From positions 62,001 to 126,000 of the forward strand of contig NZ_CP059733.1 in assembly GCF_000948985.2 (NCBI RefSeq): a stretch of 64,000 nucleotides of DNA, in the 5' to 3' direction. The notes under the pieces are model-generated. The model was not told where the DNA came from and did not search any database. It saw only the letters and a list, made by a program, of their open reading frames with translations. The translations under genes were made by a program, and so were the position numbers. The stretch comes from Thalassomonas viridans (lineage in GTDB: Bacteria; Pseudomonadota; Gammaproteobacteria; Enterobacterales; Alteromonadaceae). Positions 32,441 through 41,840 of the stretch are shown here, piece by piece. Each line of letters begins with the position of its first letter. Position 1 is the stretch's first letter.

Positions 32441-35400
32441 ATGCATCAAGTTAATCAGCCGGGGCAGGAAAAAACCTCGGTTATGGATATTTTTGTCCAC
32501 CGTCCCGTGGTCGCCCTGGTTTTGTCGATTGTTATCTGCCTGGCGGGCCTGTGGGCGGTCACCAAGATCCCGGTATTGCAGTTTCCGAAAATTGAAAGTT
32601 CTTCCCTGGTGATCAGCACTAACTATACCGGCGCTTCTGCCAGCGTGGTGCAGGGTTTTGTCAGCGAGCCGATCGAAAGGGTTGCCGCCAGCGTGCCCGG
32701 GGTGGAATATGTCGACTCCGTCACCAACTCGGGCCACAGTACGGTAACCGCCTGGTTAAAACTCAATGAAAACAGCACCCATGCCCTGGCGGAGCTGAAT
32801 GCGAGATTAAGCCAGATACGTTTTGAACTGCCGCCGGGAGCGGAAGATCCCGTGGTGTCGGTCAGCCGTACCGACCGTCCGTTTGCGGTTTTTTACCTGA
32901 ATGTCCACGCCAAAGACATCAGCCGCTCCGAGCTGACGGATTATCTGACCCGTCAGGTTAACCCCATAATCAACGGCATCGAAGGAGTGCAGAGAGTGGG
33001 GGTCGAAGGGGCGCGGACGCCGGCCATGCGGGTGTGGCTGGATGCCGATCGCCTGTCGGTATTTAACCTCAGCGCCGAAGAGGTTTATAACGCCCTGGCG
33101 GCCAACAATACCATTGCCACTTTGGGCTACAGCGAAAATAACCGCCAGCGTATCGATATTATTGCCAACAGCCAGCTGTCCAAAGTCAGCGAGTTTGAAC
33201 GCCTGGTGGTGAAAAAAGTCGACGATGCCGTGGTTTACCTGAAAGATGTCGCCAAAGTGGAGCTGGGGGCGGAAGAAGCCAGCGTTACCGCCCGCCTGGA
33301 CAGGGAAGATACGGTTTATATTTCCGTGTGGCCCCTGCCCGGCGCCAATGAAATCGCCATAGGGGATCGCTTATATAAGGTACTGGATGAGGTAAACGCT
33401 TCCCTGCCTTCGGGCATGTCGATTGATTTTGCCTACGACGGCACCTTGTATATGCGCGATGCCCTGAAAGAAATTTTCTCCACCCTGACGGAAACCGTGA
33501 TCTTGGTGGGGCTGGTGGTGCTTATGCTGATGGGCTCCTTCAGAAGCGCCCTGGTGCCCCTGGTGACTATTCCTATTTCCATTTTAGGGGCGGTAGCCGC
33601 CATGTCGGCCATGGGCTTTTCCCTGAATCTGTTGACCGTGCTGGCCATAGTCCTGTCCGTCGGCCTGGTGGTGGATGACGCCATAGTGGTGGTGGAAAAT
33701 GTCGCCCGCTTTATGCGCCAGGGCATGTCACGGACCCGGGCGGCCCTGCTGAGCTCGCGCCAGCTGCTGGTGCCCATTATTGCCATGACCCTGACGCTGG
33801 CGGCCGTTTATGCGCCGATAGGTTTCCTGTCCGGTTTAACCGGGGTGTTGTTTAAGGAGTTTGCCTTTACTCTGGCGATTGCCGTGATTATTTCCGGGAT
33901 AGTGGCCATTACCCTGTCGCCGATCATGAGTGCTTATGTGTCTCCCAGGGGCGGTGAAGAAGGCTGGTTAACCGCTAAGGTCAACGGTATTTTTGACCGG
34001 GTGCAGCGCAGGTATGCCGAGGTACTGGCGCGGGCATTCCACTGGCAGGGGCAGATTTTCCTGGTGGCCCTGGTGGTTTCCCTGCTGGTGATCCCTTTTT
34101 ATCTGTTTTCCGCCAAAGAGCTGGCGCCGATTGAAGATCAAAGCAGCATCAATGTCGTAGTGCAGGCGCCGCCCGAGTCGTCCCTGAGCTACAATGTCGG
34201 CGAAATGCAGCAGGTGGTTGCCGATCTGCTGCAGGTGGAAGGCGGTACCCATATGTGGCAGATCGTCCAGACTTCCGGCGGCTTCGGCGGGCTGGAGCTG
34301 GTGTCCAGCGACGAGCGGGATTTCAGGCCGCAGCAAAAACTGCCGGAAGTGTATGGCCGCTTATCCGGTATTGCCGGCTTGGATTTGTTGCCTATTTTGC
34401 CGGGATCTTTGCCGACGGCGGGACAGTTTGAGATAGAGCTGGTGGTGAAATCCAGCGATCCCTACGACAAAATGAAAGTGTATGCCGACCAGCTGGTGGG
34501 GGCCGCTTTCCAAAGCGGTAAGTTTTTGTTTGCCGATACCGATCTGAAAATCGACTTGCCGCAGCTGGAGCTGAAGCTTAACCGGGAAAAAATCGCCGAT
34601 CTCGGCATGAATATCTCGGCGGTAAGCGACCAGCTGGGCATTCTGTTGTCCAGCAATTATGTCAACCGTTTCGATGCCAACGGCAAGGCCTACCGGGTGA
34701 TCCCTATCGTCGGCGACGAGGTGCGCAGCAAACCGGAAACCATTTTGGATCTGACCCTCAAATTGCCCGACGGCGAACTGATCCCGGTTTCCGCTATTGC
34801 CGAGCTTAACTGGCAGACGGGGCCGAGGAAACTCGGCACTTTCGGGCAGCAGAAGTCGTTCCGCGTATACGGCGGCGTACTGCCCGGCACCACCAAGGAA
34901 GAAGCGCTGTCAACCCTGGAAGCCGCGGCGGCGGAGATTCTGCCGCCTTCCTACAGCCTGGATTATGCCGGCGAGTCGCGCCAGTTGAGGAAAGAAGGCA
35001 ATACCCTGCTGGCGGTGCTGGCGGTTTCCCTGCTGATCGTATACCTGGTGCTGGCGGTGCAGTTCAACAGCTTTCGGGATCCTTTGGTGGTACTGCTGGG
35101 TTGTGTGCCGCTGGCCTTATCCGGCGCCCTGCTGTTGCCTTATATCGAGCTGACCACCATCAATATCTATTCCCAAATAGGTTTGATCACTTTGATCGGC
35201 CTGATTGCGAAAAACGGTATCCTGATCGTGGAATTTGCCAACCATATGCAGGAACAGGGCATGGATAAGCTGGCGGCGGTGACCGAGGCGGCCACCACGC
35301 GTCTGCGTCCTATCCTGATGACCACGGCTGCCACTGTGCTCGGCCACTTCCCCCTGGTGCTGGTAACCGGCGCCGGCGCCGAAGCCCGCAACAGCATAGG

Positions 35401-35539
35401 CATTATTCTGGTGGCGGGTATGCTGATCGGCACTATGTTTACCCTGTTCGTACTGCCGGCGTTTTATCTGTGGCTGGCAACAAGTCGGGATACGGACAAG
35501 GCAGCAGACGTGAGTCTAACGCCGGAAATGGCCGCCTAG
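32441..35539 (+). CDS. RND multidrug efflux pump, inner-membrane subunit
   Basis: 1032 residues, the normal RND length, with 12 membrane helices and two large periplasmic loops. The proton-relay residues are present: the paired Asp in GLVVDDAIVVVEN near residue 410 and Lys in LIAKNGILIVEFAN near residue 930. It extrudes drugs or other amphiphiles using the proton gradient together with the upstream adaptor. A GGGAG site supports the 32,441 start. The stop overlaps the convergent hypothetical gene by 4 bases. The substrate cannot be told. Confidence 0.92.
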   Translation: MHQVNQPGQEKTSVMDIFVHRPVVALVLSIVICLAGLWAVTKIPVLQFPKIESSSLVISTNYTGASASVVQGFVSEPIERVAASVPGVEYVDSVTNSGHSTVTAWLKLNENSTHALAELNARLSQIRFELPPGAEDPVVSVSRTDRPFAVFYLNVHAKDISRSELTDYLTRQVNPIINGIEGVQRVGVEGARTPAMRVWLDADRLSVFNLSAEEVYNALAANNTIATLGYSENNRQRIDIIANSQLSKVSEFERLVVKKVDDAVVYLKDVAKVELGAEEASVTARLDREDTVYISVWPLPGANEIAIGDRLYKVLDEVNASLPSGMSIDFAYDGTLYMRDALKEIFSTLTETVILVGLVVLMLMGSFRSALVPLVTIPISILGAVAAMSAMGFSLNLLTVLAIVLSVGLVVDDAIVVVENVARFMRQGMSRTRAALLSSRQLLVPIIAMTLTLAAVYAPIGFLSGLTGVLFKEFAFTLAIAVIISGIVAITLSPIMSAYVSPRGGEEGWLTAKVNGIFDRVQRRYAEVLARAFHWQGQIFLVALVVSLLVIPFYLFSAKELAPIEDQSSINVVVQAPPESSLSYNVGEMQQVVADLLQVEGGTHMWQIVQTSGGFGGLELVSSDERDFRPQQKLPEVYGRLSGIAGLDLLPILPGSLPTAGQFEIELVVKSSDPYDKMKVYADQLVGAAFQSGKFLFADTDLKIDLPQLELKLNREKIADLGMNISAVSDQLGILLSSNYVNRFDANGKAYRVIPIVGDEVRSKPETILDLTLKLPDGELIPVSAIAELNWQTGPRKLGTFGQQKSFRVYGGVLPGTTKEEALSTLEAAAAEILPPSYSLDYAGESRQLRKEGNTLLAVLAVSLLIVYLVLAVQFNSFRDPLVVLLGCVPLALSGALLLPYIELTTINIYSQIGLITLIGLIAKNGILIVEFANHMQEQGMDKLAAVTEAATTRLRPILMTTAATVLGHFPLVLVTGAGAEARNSIGIILVAGMLIGTMFTLFVLPAFYLWLATSRDTDKAADVSLTPEMAA

Positions 35540-36630
35540 TCGGAGGAAAGCGCCTGTTCGGCGGCAGCCTTAAATTGCGGTAATTGTGCCAATACCGAAG
35601 CTGACAGGCCTGTGGTGGATAGGTCTGGGCTGGACAGGCCAGAGGTGGACAGGGCCGTTGCCGCTACTTCGCTATTGCTGCCTGCTGCTGTCTGGTCGGT
35701 TTCACTGCCCAGTACTGAGTCGGTAATGCCGTCGAAAAGTCCCTGGTAGTCAAAATCAATCACGGTGCTGTTAATGGAGTTGCCTGTGATGCCTTCCAGG
35801 GTCAGATCTGCCGCCGAGACCGCCAGTCCCACCGGGCCGCCGTAAAGAAAGCCGCCGGTTAATTTGGCTACGGCACTCATGTCCTGCTCGGTGACCTGCT
35901 GGTAGATACCCGAGACCACAGGGATATGTTGCAGTATATTGACGGAGTCGAAGGCATCGGTTAATTCCAGGCCGTTATCGCCAAAGGAAAATTCGGCGAT
36001 GCTATCCAGCATAGAAGTTTCGCCGCCGGTCCCGGCAATTTGCTCAGCGGCGGCAGCTGCGCCGGTTTTGCCGTTAGTTTCTGCCTGCCTGGTTTTGCCG
36101 CTGAACAGGCTGGCCTGCAGAGAAGACAATAAAGCCCCCTGCAAAGCGTCCAGTGAACCGGCTGAAGTGATATTGTCCGTATCCAGGCCTTGGCTGTCGG
36201 TGAAGTTCAGCCCCAGGGTCGACAATATCTGCTGCTGGATGCCGGCATTCATATCCGGCGTTTGCGTTTTTTCCGTTACCTGTTGTTCTGCCGGCGGGGG
36301 ATTGCCGTTATCTGCCTCTTGCCTGGCCGCTGCCGCCGCGGTTCTGACGGCAACGCCGGCAGCAATTTTTTTCGCATGTTCGGCATTGTTAGCCATGGCG
36401 GGATCGCTTGAGATTAGCGGTGTTGCATTGTTTTTTGCTGTTGCACCGGTTTTTGGCGATGCAGCTGCTACCGGATCGTCTGTCAGCCGGGAGAGAAGCG
36501 TATTGAATCCCTGCCCCAGGTCCGTGAGTCCGCCTACGGCCCGGTCGGTAACCTGTTCTAACTGGTTTAACCCCCTGTCCAGCATAGAGCTGGTTGCTGG
36601 GGCTGAAGCTGGCTGGTTGGCTATTTTCAC
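35536..36630 (-). CDS. Uncharacterised Ala/Ser/Gly-rich protein beside flgH-flgT
   Basis: 364 residues with no recognised domain. The N-terminus is disordered with repeated helical segments (RGLNQLEQVTDRAVGGLTDLGQGFNTLL). The middle is rich in Ala and Gln. A more ordered stretch follows near residues 215-290 (SIAEFSFGDNGLELTDAFDSVNILQHIPVVSGIYQQVTEQDMSAVAKLTGGFLYGGPVGLAVSAADL), with a glycine-rich hydrophobic part. No signal peptide. It is divergent from flgH, 200 bases away. Low-complexity composition recalls flagellar hook-length or rod proteins, but this is a guess. Confidence 0.6.
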   Translation of the reverse strand: MKIANQPASAPATSSMLDRGLNQLEQVTDRAVGGLTDLGQGFNTLLSRLTDDPVAAASPKTGATAKNNATPLISSDPAMANNAEHAKKIAAGVAVRTAAAAARQEADNGNPPPAEQQVTEKTQTPDMNAGIQQQILSTLGLNFTDSQGLDTDNITSAGSLDALQGALLSSLQASLFSGKTRQAETNGKTGAAAAAEQIAGTGGETSMLDSIAEFSFGDNGLELTDAFDSVNILQHIPVVSGIYQQVTEQDMSAVAKLTGGFLYGGPVGLAVSAADLTLEGITGNSINSTVIDFDYQGLFDGITDSVLGSETDQTAAGSNSEVAATALSTSGLSSPDLSTTGLSASVLAQLPQFKAAAEQALSSD

Positions 36631-36829
36631 TCTACCTCCCGGGCACTAAACCTGGTGCTGTGCTTAATTAAGGTTATAGCAATATTGTTAGTTATATCAG
36701 TGACCTGTCAACCAAGGTTACACTCGATTACACCTTTGACACTTGTTTACCCGGTTATAACAAAAGGCTACAGAAGTTCAGGAAAGCGGCTGCCATAATC
36801 AAATGTAAACTTCGCCCGAGCTGAAACTT

Positions 36830-37576
36830 ATGAGAAACCGGATTTTTATACTAGCCATGTTAAACAGTTTGTTATTTGCCTGTAGCAGTACCGGTGAGCT
36901 GGATAAGCAGGTGATTAGCGACAGCCCCACCAACCCTAAGGTCAGCCAGCGGCCAGCGCAGGAGCAAAGCGATGAAGTGATGCCGGATGCCCCCGCCTAC
37001 CGGCCCATCAGGGGCAGCCAGATGGAGGTGGTGCAGCTGCCGACCGGCTCTTTGTTTAACCCCAGGCGGGCGGTAGGTTTGTACCAGCCCAGCAGCCATT
37101 ACCAGGTGGGGGATATGATACTGATCCGCCTGGAAGAGAAAACCACGGCGAAAAAATCCCTGGACTATAAAACCGATAAAACCGGGCACTTTGAACTCCA
37201 GCCGGTGACCTTTAATGCCGGCAATATCCAGGTAGGCGGCAATGATCTCAGCGCCGAATTCGAGCAGGAAAATACCTTTGACAGCTCGGCGCAAACCAGG
37301 CAAAACAATTCATTGAGCGGTGATATCACCGTTTCTGTGCGCGAGCTTTTACCCAACGGCAACTTGCTTGTCAGCGGGGAGAAATGGCTGACATTAAACA
37401 CAGGCGATGAATATATACGTTTTTCCGGGCAAATCCGCACCAGCGATATCGACAGCGATAACTCCATCAGTTCGGTCAAGGTCGGCAATGCCCGCATCGA
37501 ATACAGCGGCAAGGGCGGACAGCAAAGCAACCAGGAGAAATCCCTGCTGGGTAAATTATTCGGTATCCTGGAATAG
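36830..37576 (+). CDS. flgH: Flagellar L-ring protein FlgH
   Basis: 248 residues with a lipoprotein signal (lipobox LFAC near residue 17). The FlgH core is clear: GSLFNPRRAVGLY near residue 73, YQVGDMILIRLEEKTTAKKSLDY, and VSVRELLPNGNLLVSGEKWLTLNTGDEYIRFSGQIR near residue 170. FlgH forms the outer-membrane ring of the flagellar basal body. It is usually found in the flgBCDEFGHIJKL cluster; here it sits only with flgT, 11 bases downstream. The extended N-terminal linker is Pro/Glu-rich. Confidence 0.88.
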   Translation: MRNRIFILAMLNSLLFACSSTGELDKQVISDSPTNPKVSQRPAQEQSDEVMPDAPAYRPIRGSQMEVVQLPTGSLFNPRRAVGLYQPSSHYQVGDMILIRLEEKTTAKKSLDYKTDKTGHFELQPVTFNAGNIQVGGNDLSAEFEQENTFDSSAQTRQNNSLSGDITVSVRELLPNGNLLVSGEKWLTLNTGDEYIRFSGQIRTSDIDSDNSISSVKVGNARIEYSGKGGQQSNQEKSLLGKLFGILE

Positions 37577-37587
37577 GGAAAATACTT

Positions 37588-38763
37588 ATGCTGCCTGCCG
37601 TGATCCGTTGCTTCCTTACCTGTGTGGTACTGTGTTGTGCCTGTGCCGCCAACAGCCAGTGGTATCAGGGCAGCGCCCAGGTTGCCGTTAAAGGCTTTGA
37701 TTTTGATGAGATCCGCGGTTCGGCCATCAAAAGGGCCATCACCAATGCCGCATTCCAGGCCAGCAGTTATATAGATGCCGAGGAGATAGTGCTCGACGGT
37801 TTGTTGCAAAGCAGTAAGTCGGCGATACGCAGTGAAGGCCGCCTCCGGCGGGTGGAAATTCTGAGTGAAACGGTACGCGACGATATTCTGACCGTAGAGG
37901 TGCGGGTGGACTTTGAGCCCCTGATGGATTGCCGCAGCGACGATTACCGCAAAAGCCTGGTGATCGCCCAGATGCCTTTATTAAATGCCGTACAGGGGGC
38001 GAACGGCGGTTTGTTCAATATCGGCAGCCATGTCAGCAAACGTTTCGAACAGCAGCTGCTGGCGCAGCAAGACGTTGCCGTCGGCCAGCTGCTGAACCAG
38101 GCTTTCCTGCCCCATAACAGTATGCAGCAAATCGATTACCGGGATGCGGCGGAAACCGCCCGTTACCTGGCGGGGGAATATGCCAGCCAGTTTATCCTGT
38201 TCGGTTTTATCCGGGATATCAGTTTATTCGAGCAGGTAAAAGATCAGCTGCTCTTTGATGATGTCAAACTCAGGCGTAATTTTACCATGCAGATTTACCT
38301 GTTTGACGGTATCCGCGGCAGCATTTTGATGCAAAAGGAATATCACGGCGAAAGCGACTGGTTATTTGCTGCCCATGAAACCGTCGATACCTATAACAGC
38401 CTGTTCTGGCGCAGTGACTACGGTCGTATGATGCTCAACACCATCAACGGTGCGGTGACGGATATTAACGATGTGTTAAGGTGCCAGCAGACCCTGGCGC
38501 AGGTGATCAGCAAAGGCGAGCATGAGCTGGTGATCAATATGGGCAACAGGCACGGGTTAAAAGTCAGGGATGAATTCAGGCTGATGAAATACCGTTTGCT
38601 GTCCGGCGTCAACGGCCAAAGCCTGCCGTTACTGTCCGCCAACGAACAGAGGTTTTTCATGGTATCCAGGGTGGACAGCCGGAGCGCGGTATTAACCAGT
38701 GCCAGCGCCAGCTTGCTGGAAAACAGCCATTTATTTGATTTTGTCAGCCCCAAACCCCAATAA
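37588..38763 (+). CDS. flgT: Flagellar H/T-ring assembly protein FlgT
   Basis: 391 residues with a signal peptide (VIRCFLTCVVLCCACAANSQ). The N-terminal domain (WYQGSAQVAVKGFDFDEIRGSAIKRAITNAAFQASSYI) is the FlgT signature. FlgT builds the H ring and supports the T ring of sodium-driven polar flagella in Vibrio and relatives. It follows flgH by 11 bases, so the two form an operon. The C-terminal part (about residues 310-390) is a small beta domain as in Vibrio FlgT. This suggests a Na+-driven polar flagellum. Confidence 0.87.
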   Translation: MLPAVIRCFLTCVVLCCACAANSQWYQGSAQVAVKGFDFDEIRGSAIKRAITNAAFQASSYIDAEEIVLDGLLQSSKSAIRSEGRLRRVEILSETVRDDILTVEVRVDFEPLMDCRSDDYRKSLVIAQMPLLNAVQGANGGLFNIGSHVSKRFEQQLLAQQDVAVGQLLNQAFLPHNSMQQIDYRDAAETARYLAGEYASQFILFGFIRDISLFEQVKDQLLFDDVKLRRNFTMQIYLFDGIRGSILMQKEYHGESDWLFAAHETVDTYNSLFWRSDYGRMMLNTINGAVTDINDVLRCQQTLAQVISKGEHELVINMGNRHGLKVRDEFRLMKYRLLSGVNGQSLPLLSANEQRFFMVSRVDSRSAVLTSASASLLENSHLFDFVSPKPQ

Positions 38764-38783
38764 AAGTCTTCCGGCCGGCAAGG

Positions 38784-39113
38784 TTAAAAGCGTTTGTTCT
38801 GGTATTGGGGGTAGAGCTCCATATAGTCGCACCAGATGCTGAAATGGCTGGCATTAAAGCGGGTGTCCGTGGCCTTATACCATTTGGAGCTGTTCAGTGG
38901 CTGCAGCCTAAAGCGGATCTTATAGCCGTCGATGGCGACATAACAAAGCAGCTCTTCGCGGGTTTCATTGGAGACCTGCACCCTGGCGTAGTTTTGGGTA
39001 TTGCGGTCATGGGTGATTTTTATTTTCGGCATGGCGTTAAGTTCAAAGGAAGGCAAGGATATAACGAATATCCAGCAGATAATGGCCAGTATTTGTGAAG
39101 TTGTTTTTAACAT
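38784..39113 (-). CDS. Small secreted protein, 109 residues
   Basis: A signal peptide (about residues 1-26, IICWIFVISLPSFELNA) precedes a mature domain of about 80 residues with two Cys (LLCYVAIDGYKIRF; SIWCDYMELYP), likely a periplasmic beta-rich domain with a disulfide. No family is recognised. It lies 28 bases after the DMT transporter gene on the same strand and probably shares its transcript. Confidence 0.65.
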   Translation of the reverse strand: MLKTTSQILAIICWIFVISLPSFELNAMPKIKITHDRNTQNYARVQVSNETREELLCYVAIDGYKIRFRLQPLNSSKWYKATDTRFNASHFSIWCDYMELYPQYQNKRF

Positions 39114-39141
39114 CTCTCCCCTCCTTTTTATCCCTTGACCG

Positions 39142-40002
39142 TCAGTCTACCTCATTTTGCAGCCTTTGGGTGAGTTGTTGTGCCCAGTACAGGCTGAAAA
39201 TAATCAGGGTGCCCCCTATGGCCAGCCGGGTGATATCGGCGCTTTCGTTAAACACCGTCAGGGCCAGCAGCACGGCAATGGGTACATAGGCGTTATTCAT
39301 GATGGCCAGCAAGGGGGCGGAAACCTGCCTGGCCCCCAGGTTCCACAGGAAAAATCCCAGGCCGGAGGCGATCAGGCCGAGATAAACCAGTACCGTCCAC
39401 TGGCGTGTGCTTATGGAAATGTCTGTGCCTGCGGCCTGGGGCAGTGCTGCCAAAGCCGTCAACAACATGGCTCCCAGGTACATGGAGGCCATGTTGACTT
39501 TGTGGGGGCTGGTCAGGCTGGTGGAATAATGCTTATAGGCCATCTGGCCAAAAGCAAAGGCCAGGTTGGCCAGCTGTAAAATCACAAAGCCGGTGAGCAC
39601 CTGCCCTGAGTCGGGCATTTTAAAGACGATCACCGCGGTGGCCAATACCGATAACAGCACCGGCTGCAGCAGCACAGGGTTAAAGCGTTTTGCCAGCAGG
39701 GCATCGAAAAGCATGACGTATAACGGGGTGAAGATAGTAAAAACCGCCACCAGGTAGCCGGGAAGATATTGGTAAGAGGCGATATAGGCCAGGTACATAA
39801 CGCCGAACTGGATACTGCCGAGCAGCACCAGGCGCAGGTTGGGCCGGTAACTTTTGGCCATCAGCGCCAGCGGCAGAAAGAGGATAAAACAAAAGCCCAG
39901 GCGGATAAAAGCCACCAGCGCCGGGGGAATACCGGTAAGCTCCCCTTTGATCAAACCGAAAGAAAATGCCCAGAGCAGGGATACAGCGAATAATGCCAGC
40001 AA
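39142..40002 (-). CDS. EamA/DMT-family transporter (RarD/YedA-like)
   Basis: 286 residues with ten membrane helices in two EamA repeats (about 5-140 and 145-280). FGLIKGELTGIPPALVAFIRLGFCFILFLPLAL is typical of the first repeat and LGARQVSAPLLAIMNNAYVPIAVLLALTVFNE of the second. The family exports amino acids or metabolites, or acts as a drug/metabolite carrier; the substrate is unknown. Upstream of the small secreted protein gene. Confidence 0.85.
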   Translation of the reverse strand: MLALFAVSLLWAFSFGLIKGELTGIPPALVAFIRLGFCFILFLPLALMAKSYRPNLRLVLLGSIQFGVMYLAYIASYQYLPGYLVAVFTIFTPLYVMLFDALLAKRFNPVLLQPVLLSVLATAVIVFKMPDSGQVLTGFVILQLANLAFAFGQMAYKHYSTSLTSPHKVNMASMYLGAMLLTALAALPQAAGTDISISTRQWTVLVYLGLIASGLGFFLWNLGARQVSAPLLAIMNNAYVPIAVLLALTVFNESADITRLAIGGTLIIFSLYWAQQLTQRLQNEVD

Positions 40003-40241
40003 AGTAAACTACCTTTTCCAAAAATGCGCACTTATGGGTGCCAGTGGGGAATATCAATTTATTTCTGCCGGTTATTGTACTGAATTTCATCAACAAGGGA
40101 GGAAATTGATCAAGGAATTACGGCTTTTTTCCGGTTAATTTGAAAAAGACCATTGAAAGCGCCGGATTATGCCGCCATTATAACTGGCAACATTATAAAA
40201 ATTATGCTGCTGTTGCAGCGATCAGAGAAAGAGATTTATTC

Positions 40242-41006
40242 ATGGCTAATATGGTTCCAGTAAAAAAAGAACAACATCAAAATTTAAAGGTAGCGGCAAA
40301 GCGTGATTTATCTCATGTAGCTAACCAGCATATAGTGCCGGTAAATGCCATCGAGTTTGCCCAGGCGGCCACCAGCTTCCCTGTGGTTATCGTGAAAGAT
40401 CCCGATTCCAACCGTTACCGCTCTGTGGCTATGTTAGGTTTAGAAACCGGCGAGAACCTGTTTTACAGCAAAGAAAAATGGAATGCCATTTTTGTTCCGC
40501 AAAGCATAGGCATGGTGCCTTTTGCCTTAGGCCTGGATCCGGAAAAAGAAAAAACCCTGACCGCCTGTATCGATACGGACAGCCCTTTTGTCGGTGAAGA
40601 CAAAGAAAACGCCCTGTTTGATGACAAAGGCGAAGAAACTGAATTCCTGAAAAAAATCCAGGAATCTTTAGGCCGCTTATATGATAATGAAGTGGCTTCC
40701 GAAAGATTTATCAAGGAACTGGTAGACAACGATCTGCTGCAGGAGCTTGAGCTGAACATGTCCCTGGTCAGCGGCGAAAAGAAAAAGCTGGTAGGCATCT
40801 TCACCGTTAACGAGAAGAAGTTACAAGAGCTGAGCGATGAAAAAGTTGTCGACTTCCACAAGCGCGGTTTATTCGTGCCTCTGCATGCCATGTTAGGTTC
40901 AGTTGCCCAGGTGAACCGCCTGGTACAATTGCGCAATGAAAACTCTGACAAGAAAATCAACGGTATCCAGATCAGCCCGGTTGCCGCTGAAGCTGAAGCC
41001 AAATAA
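40242..41006 (+). CDS. SapC-family protein
   Basis: 254 residues from ATG 40,242, preferred over 40,140 because a GAAAGAG site lies upstream and homologues start with a short polar stretch. The sequence AATSFPVVIVKDPDSNRYRSVAMLGLETGENLFYSKEKWNAIFVPQSI matches the SapC family, first linked to Campylobacter S-layer genes and common in marine gammaproteobacteria beside TonB receptors and tryptophan halogenases. No such neighbours are present here. Role unclear, probably cytosolic. Confidence 0.83.
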   Translation: MANMVPVKKEQHQNLKVAAKRDLSHVANQHIVPVNAIEFAQAATSFPVVIVKDPDSNRYRSVAMLGLETGENLFYSKEKWNAIFVPQSIGMVPFALGLDPEKEKTLTACIDTDSPFVGEDKENALFDDKGEETEFLKKIQESLGRLYDNEVASERFIKELVDNDLLQELELNMSLVSGEKKKLVGIFTVNEKKLQELSDEKVVDFHKRGLFVPLHAMLGSVAQVNRLVQLRNENSDKKINGIQISPVAAEAEAK

Positions 41007-41131
41007 CACCGGCTTTTACCGGTGGAAGTAAACTTAAGGGGCGTTGTTCGGTTGAATCTCGCCTCTTTTTATTGATATCTTATATATACTAAAAAATATA
41101 CATAAGCAGATATTCACGGCATAATAGTCTG

Positions 41132-41767
41132 ATGGAACAGATCAAAAATGTTGATGCCATCCTGGCACAGTTAAAAAACCGCGGGCCTATGACCTCGGGA
41201 AGCTTGGCCGAAATCCTGGATATGACCAGTATGGGAGCACGTCAGCATCTGTTACGCCTGGAAAAACAGCAACTGGTTTCCTCCTTTTCCCAAAGAGCCG
41301 TGGTAGGCAGGCCAAAAAAACTCTGGCAACTCACCGCCAAGGCCCATGCAAAATTCCCCGACCGCCATGCGGATTTAACCCTGCACCTGATTGATTCCGT
41401 AAAAGTGATTTATGGCGACAGTGGCCTGGATAAACTTATCCGCGCCCGGGAAGAAAAAATTATCGTGCTTTATAAAACCTTGCTGGATAAATGCGAAGGC
41501 TTGGGCGCTAAGGTTGCGGCACTGGCCCACCAGCGCTGTGAAGAAGGTTATATGGCCACGGTAGAGTCCGTCAATGAGCATGAATATTTGCTGATTGAGA
41601 ACCACTGCCCTATCTGCAGTGCTGCCAAATCCTGCCAGAATTTTTGCCGTTCTGAGCTGGCTATTTTTCAGCACAGCTTTGGCGAGAATTTCCTGGTAGA
41701 GCGCCAGGATTACCTGCTAAGCGGGGACCGCCGCTGCAGCTACAAGATCACAAGTATTGCCCGCTAA
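41132..41767 (+). CDS. HTH regulator with C-terminal cysteine cluster (SufR-like)
   Basis: 211 residues. The N-terminal winged helix-turn-helix (ILAQLKNRGPMTSGSLAEILDMTSMGARQHLLRLEKQQLVSS, residues 9-50) is DeoR/ArsR-like. The C-terminal third has the Cys motif HCPICSAAKSCQNFCRSELAIFQ near residue 154. SufR-type repressors use such Cys to bind an iron-sulfur cluster, so redox or iron sensing is plausible. No suf genes are adjacent; the target is unknown. ATG start without an outstanding ribosome site. Confidence 0.8.
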   Translation: MEQIKNVDAILAQLKNRGPMTSGSLAEILDMTSMGARQHLLRLEKQQLVSSFSQRAVVGRPKKLWQLTAKAHAKFPDRHADLTLHLIDSVKVIYGDSGLDKLIRAREEKIIVLYKTLLDKCEGLGAKVAALAHQRCEEGYMATVESVNEHEYLLIENHCPICSAAKSCQNFCRSELAIFQHSFGENFLVERQDYLLSGDRRCSYKITSIAR

Positions 41768-41840
41768 AAACTAACAGATAATCAATCCTGTGCTAATTTA
41801 AAGTTATTACTGGTTTAAGTCAGCCCGGAATGAGGACGTT

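Noticed and set aside
35939..36649. 236-codon frame antisense to the Ala-rich protein
   Set aside because: Both strands are open because of the Ala/Gln/Ser composition. The leftward frame has the better start (GGAGG context near 36,640) and ordered segments, so it was kept, with moderate confidence.
40140..40241. Upstream 34-codon extension of the SapC gene
   Set aside because: No ribosome site and no similarity to SapC N-termini; the ATG at 40,242 fits better.
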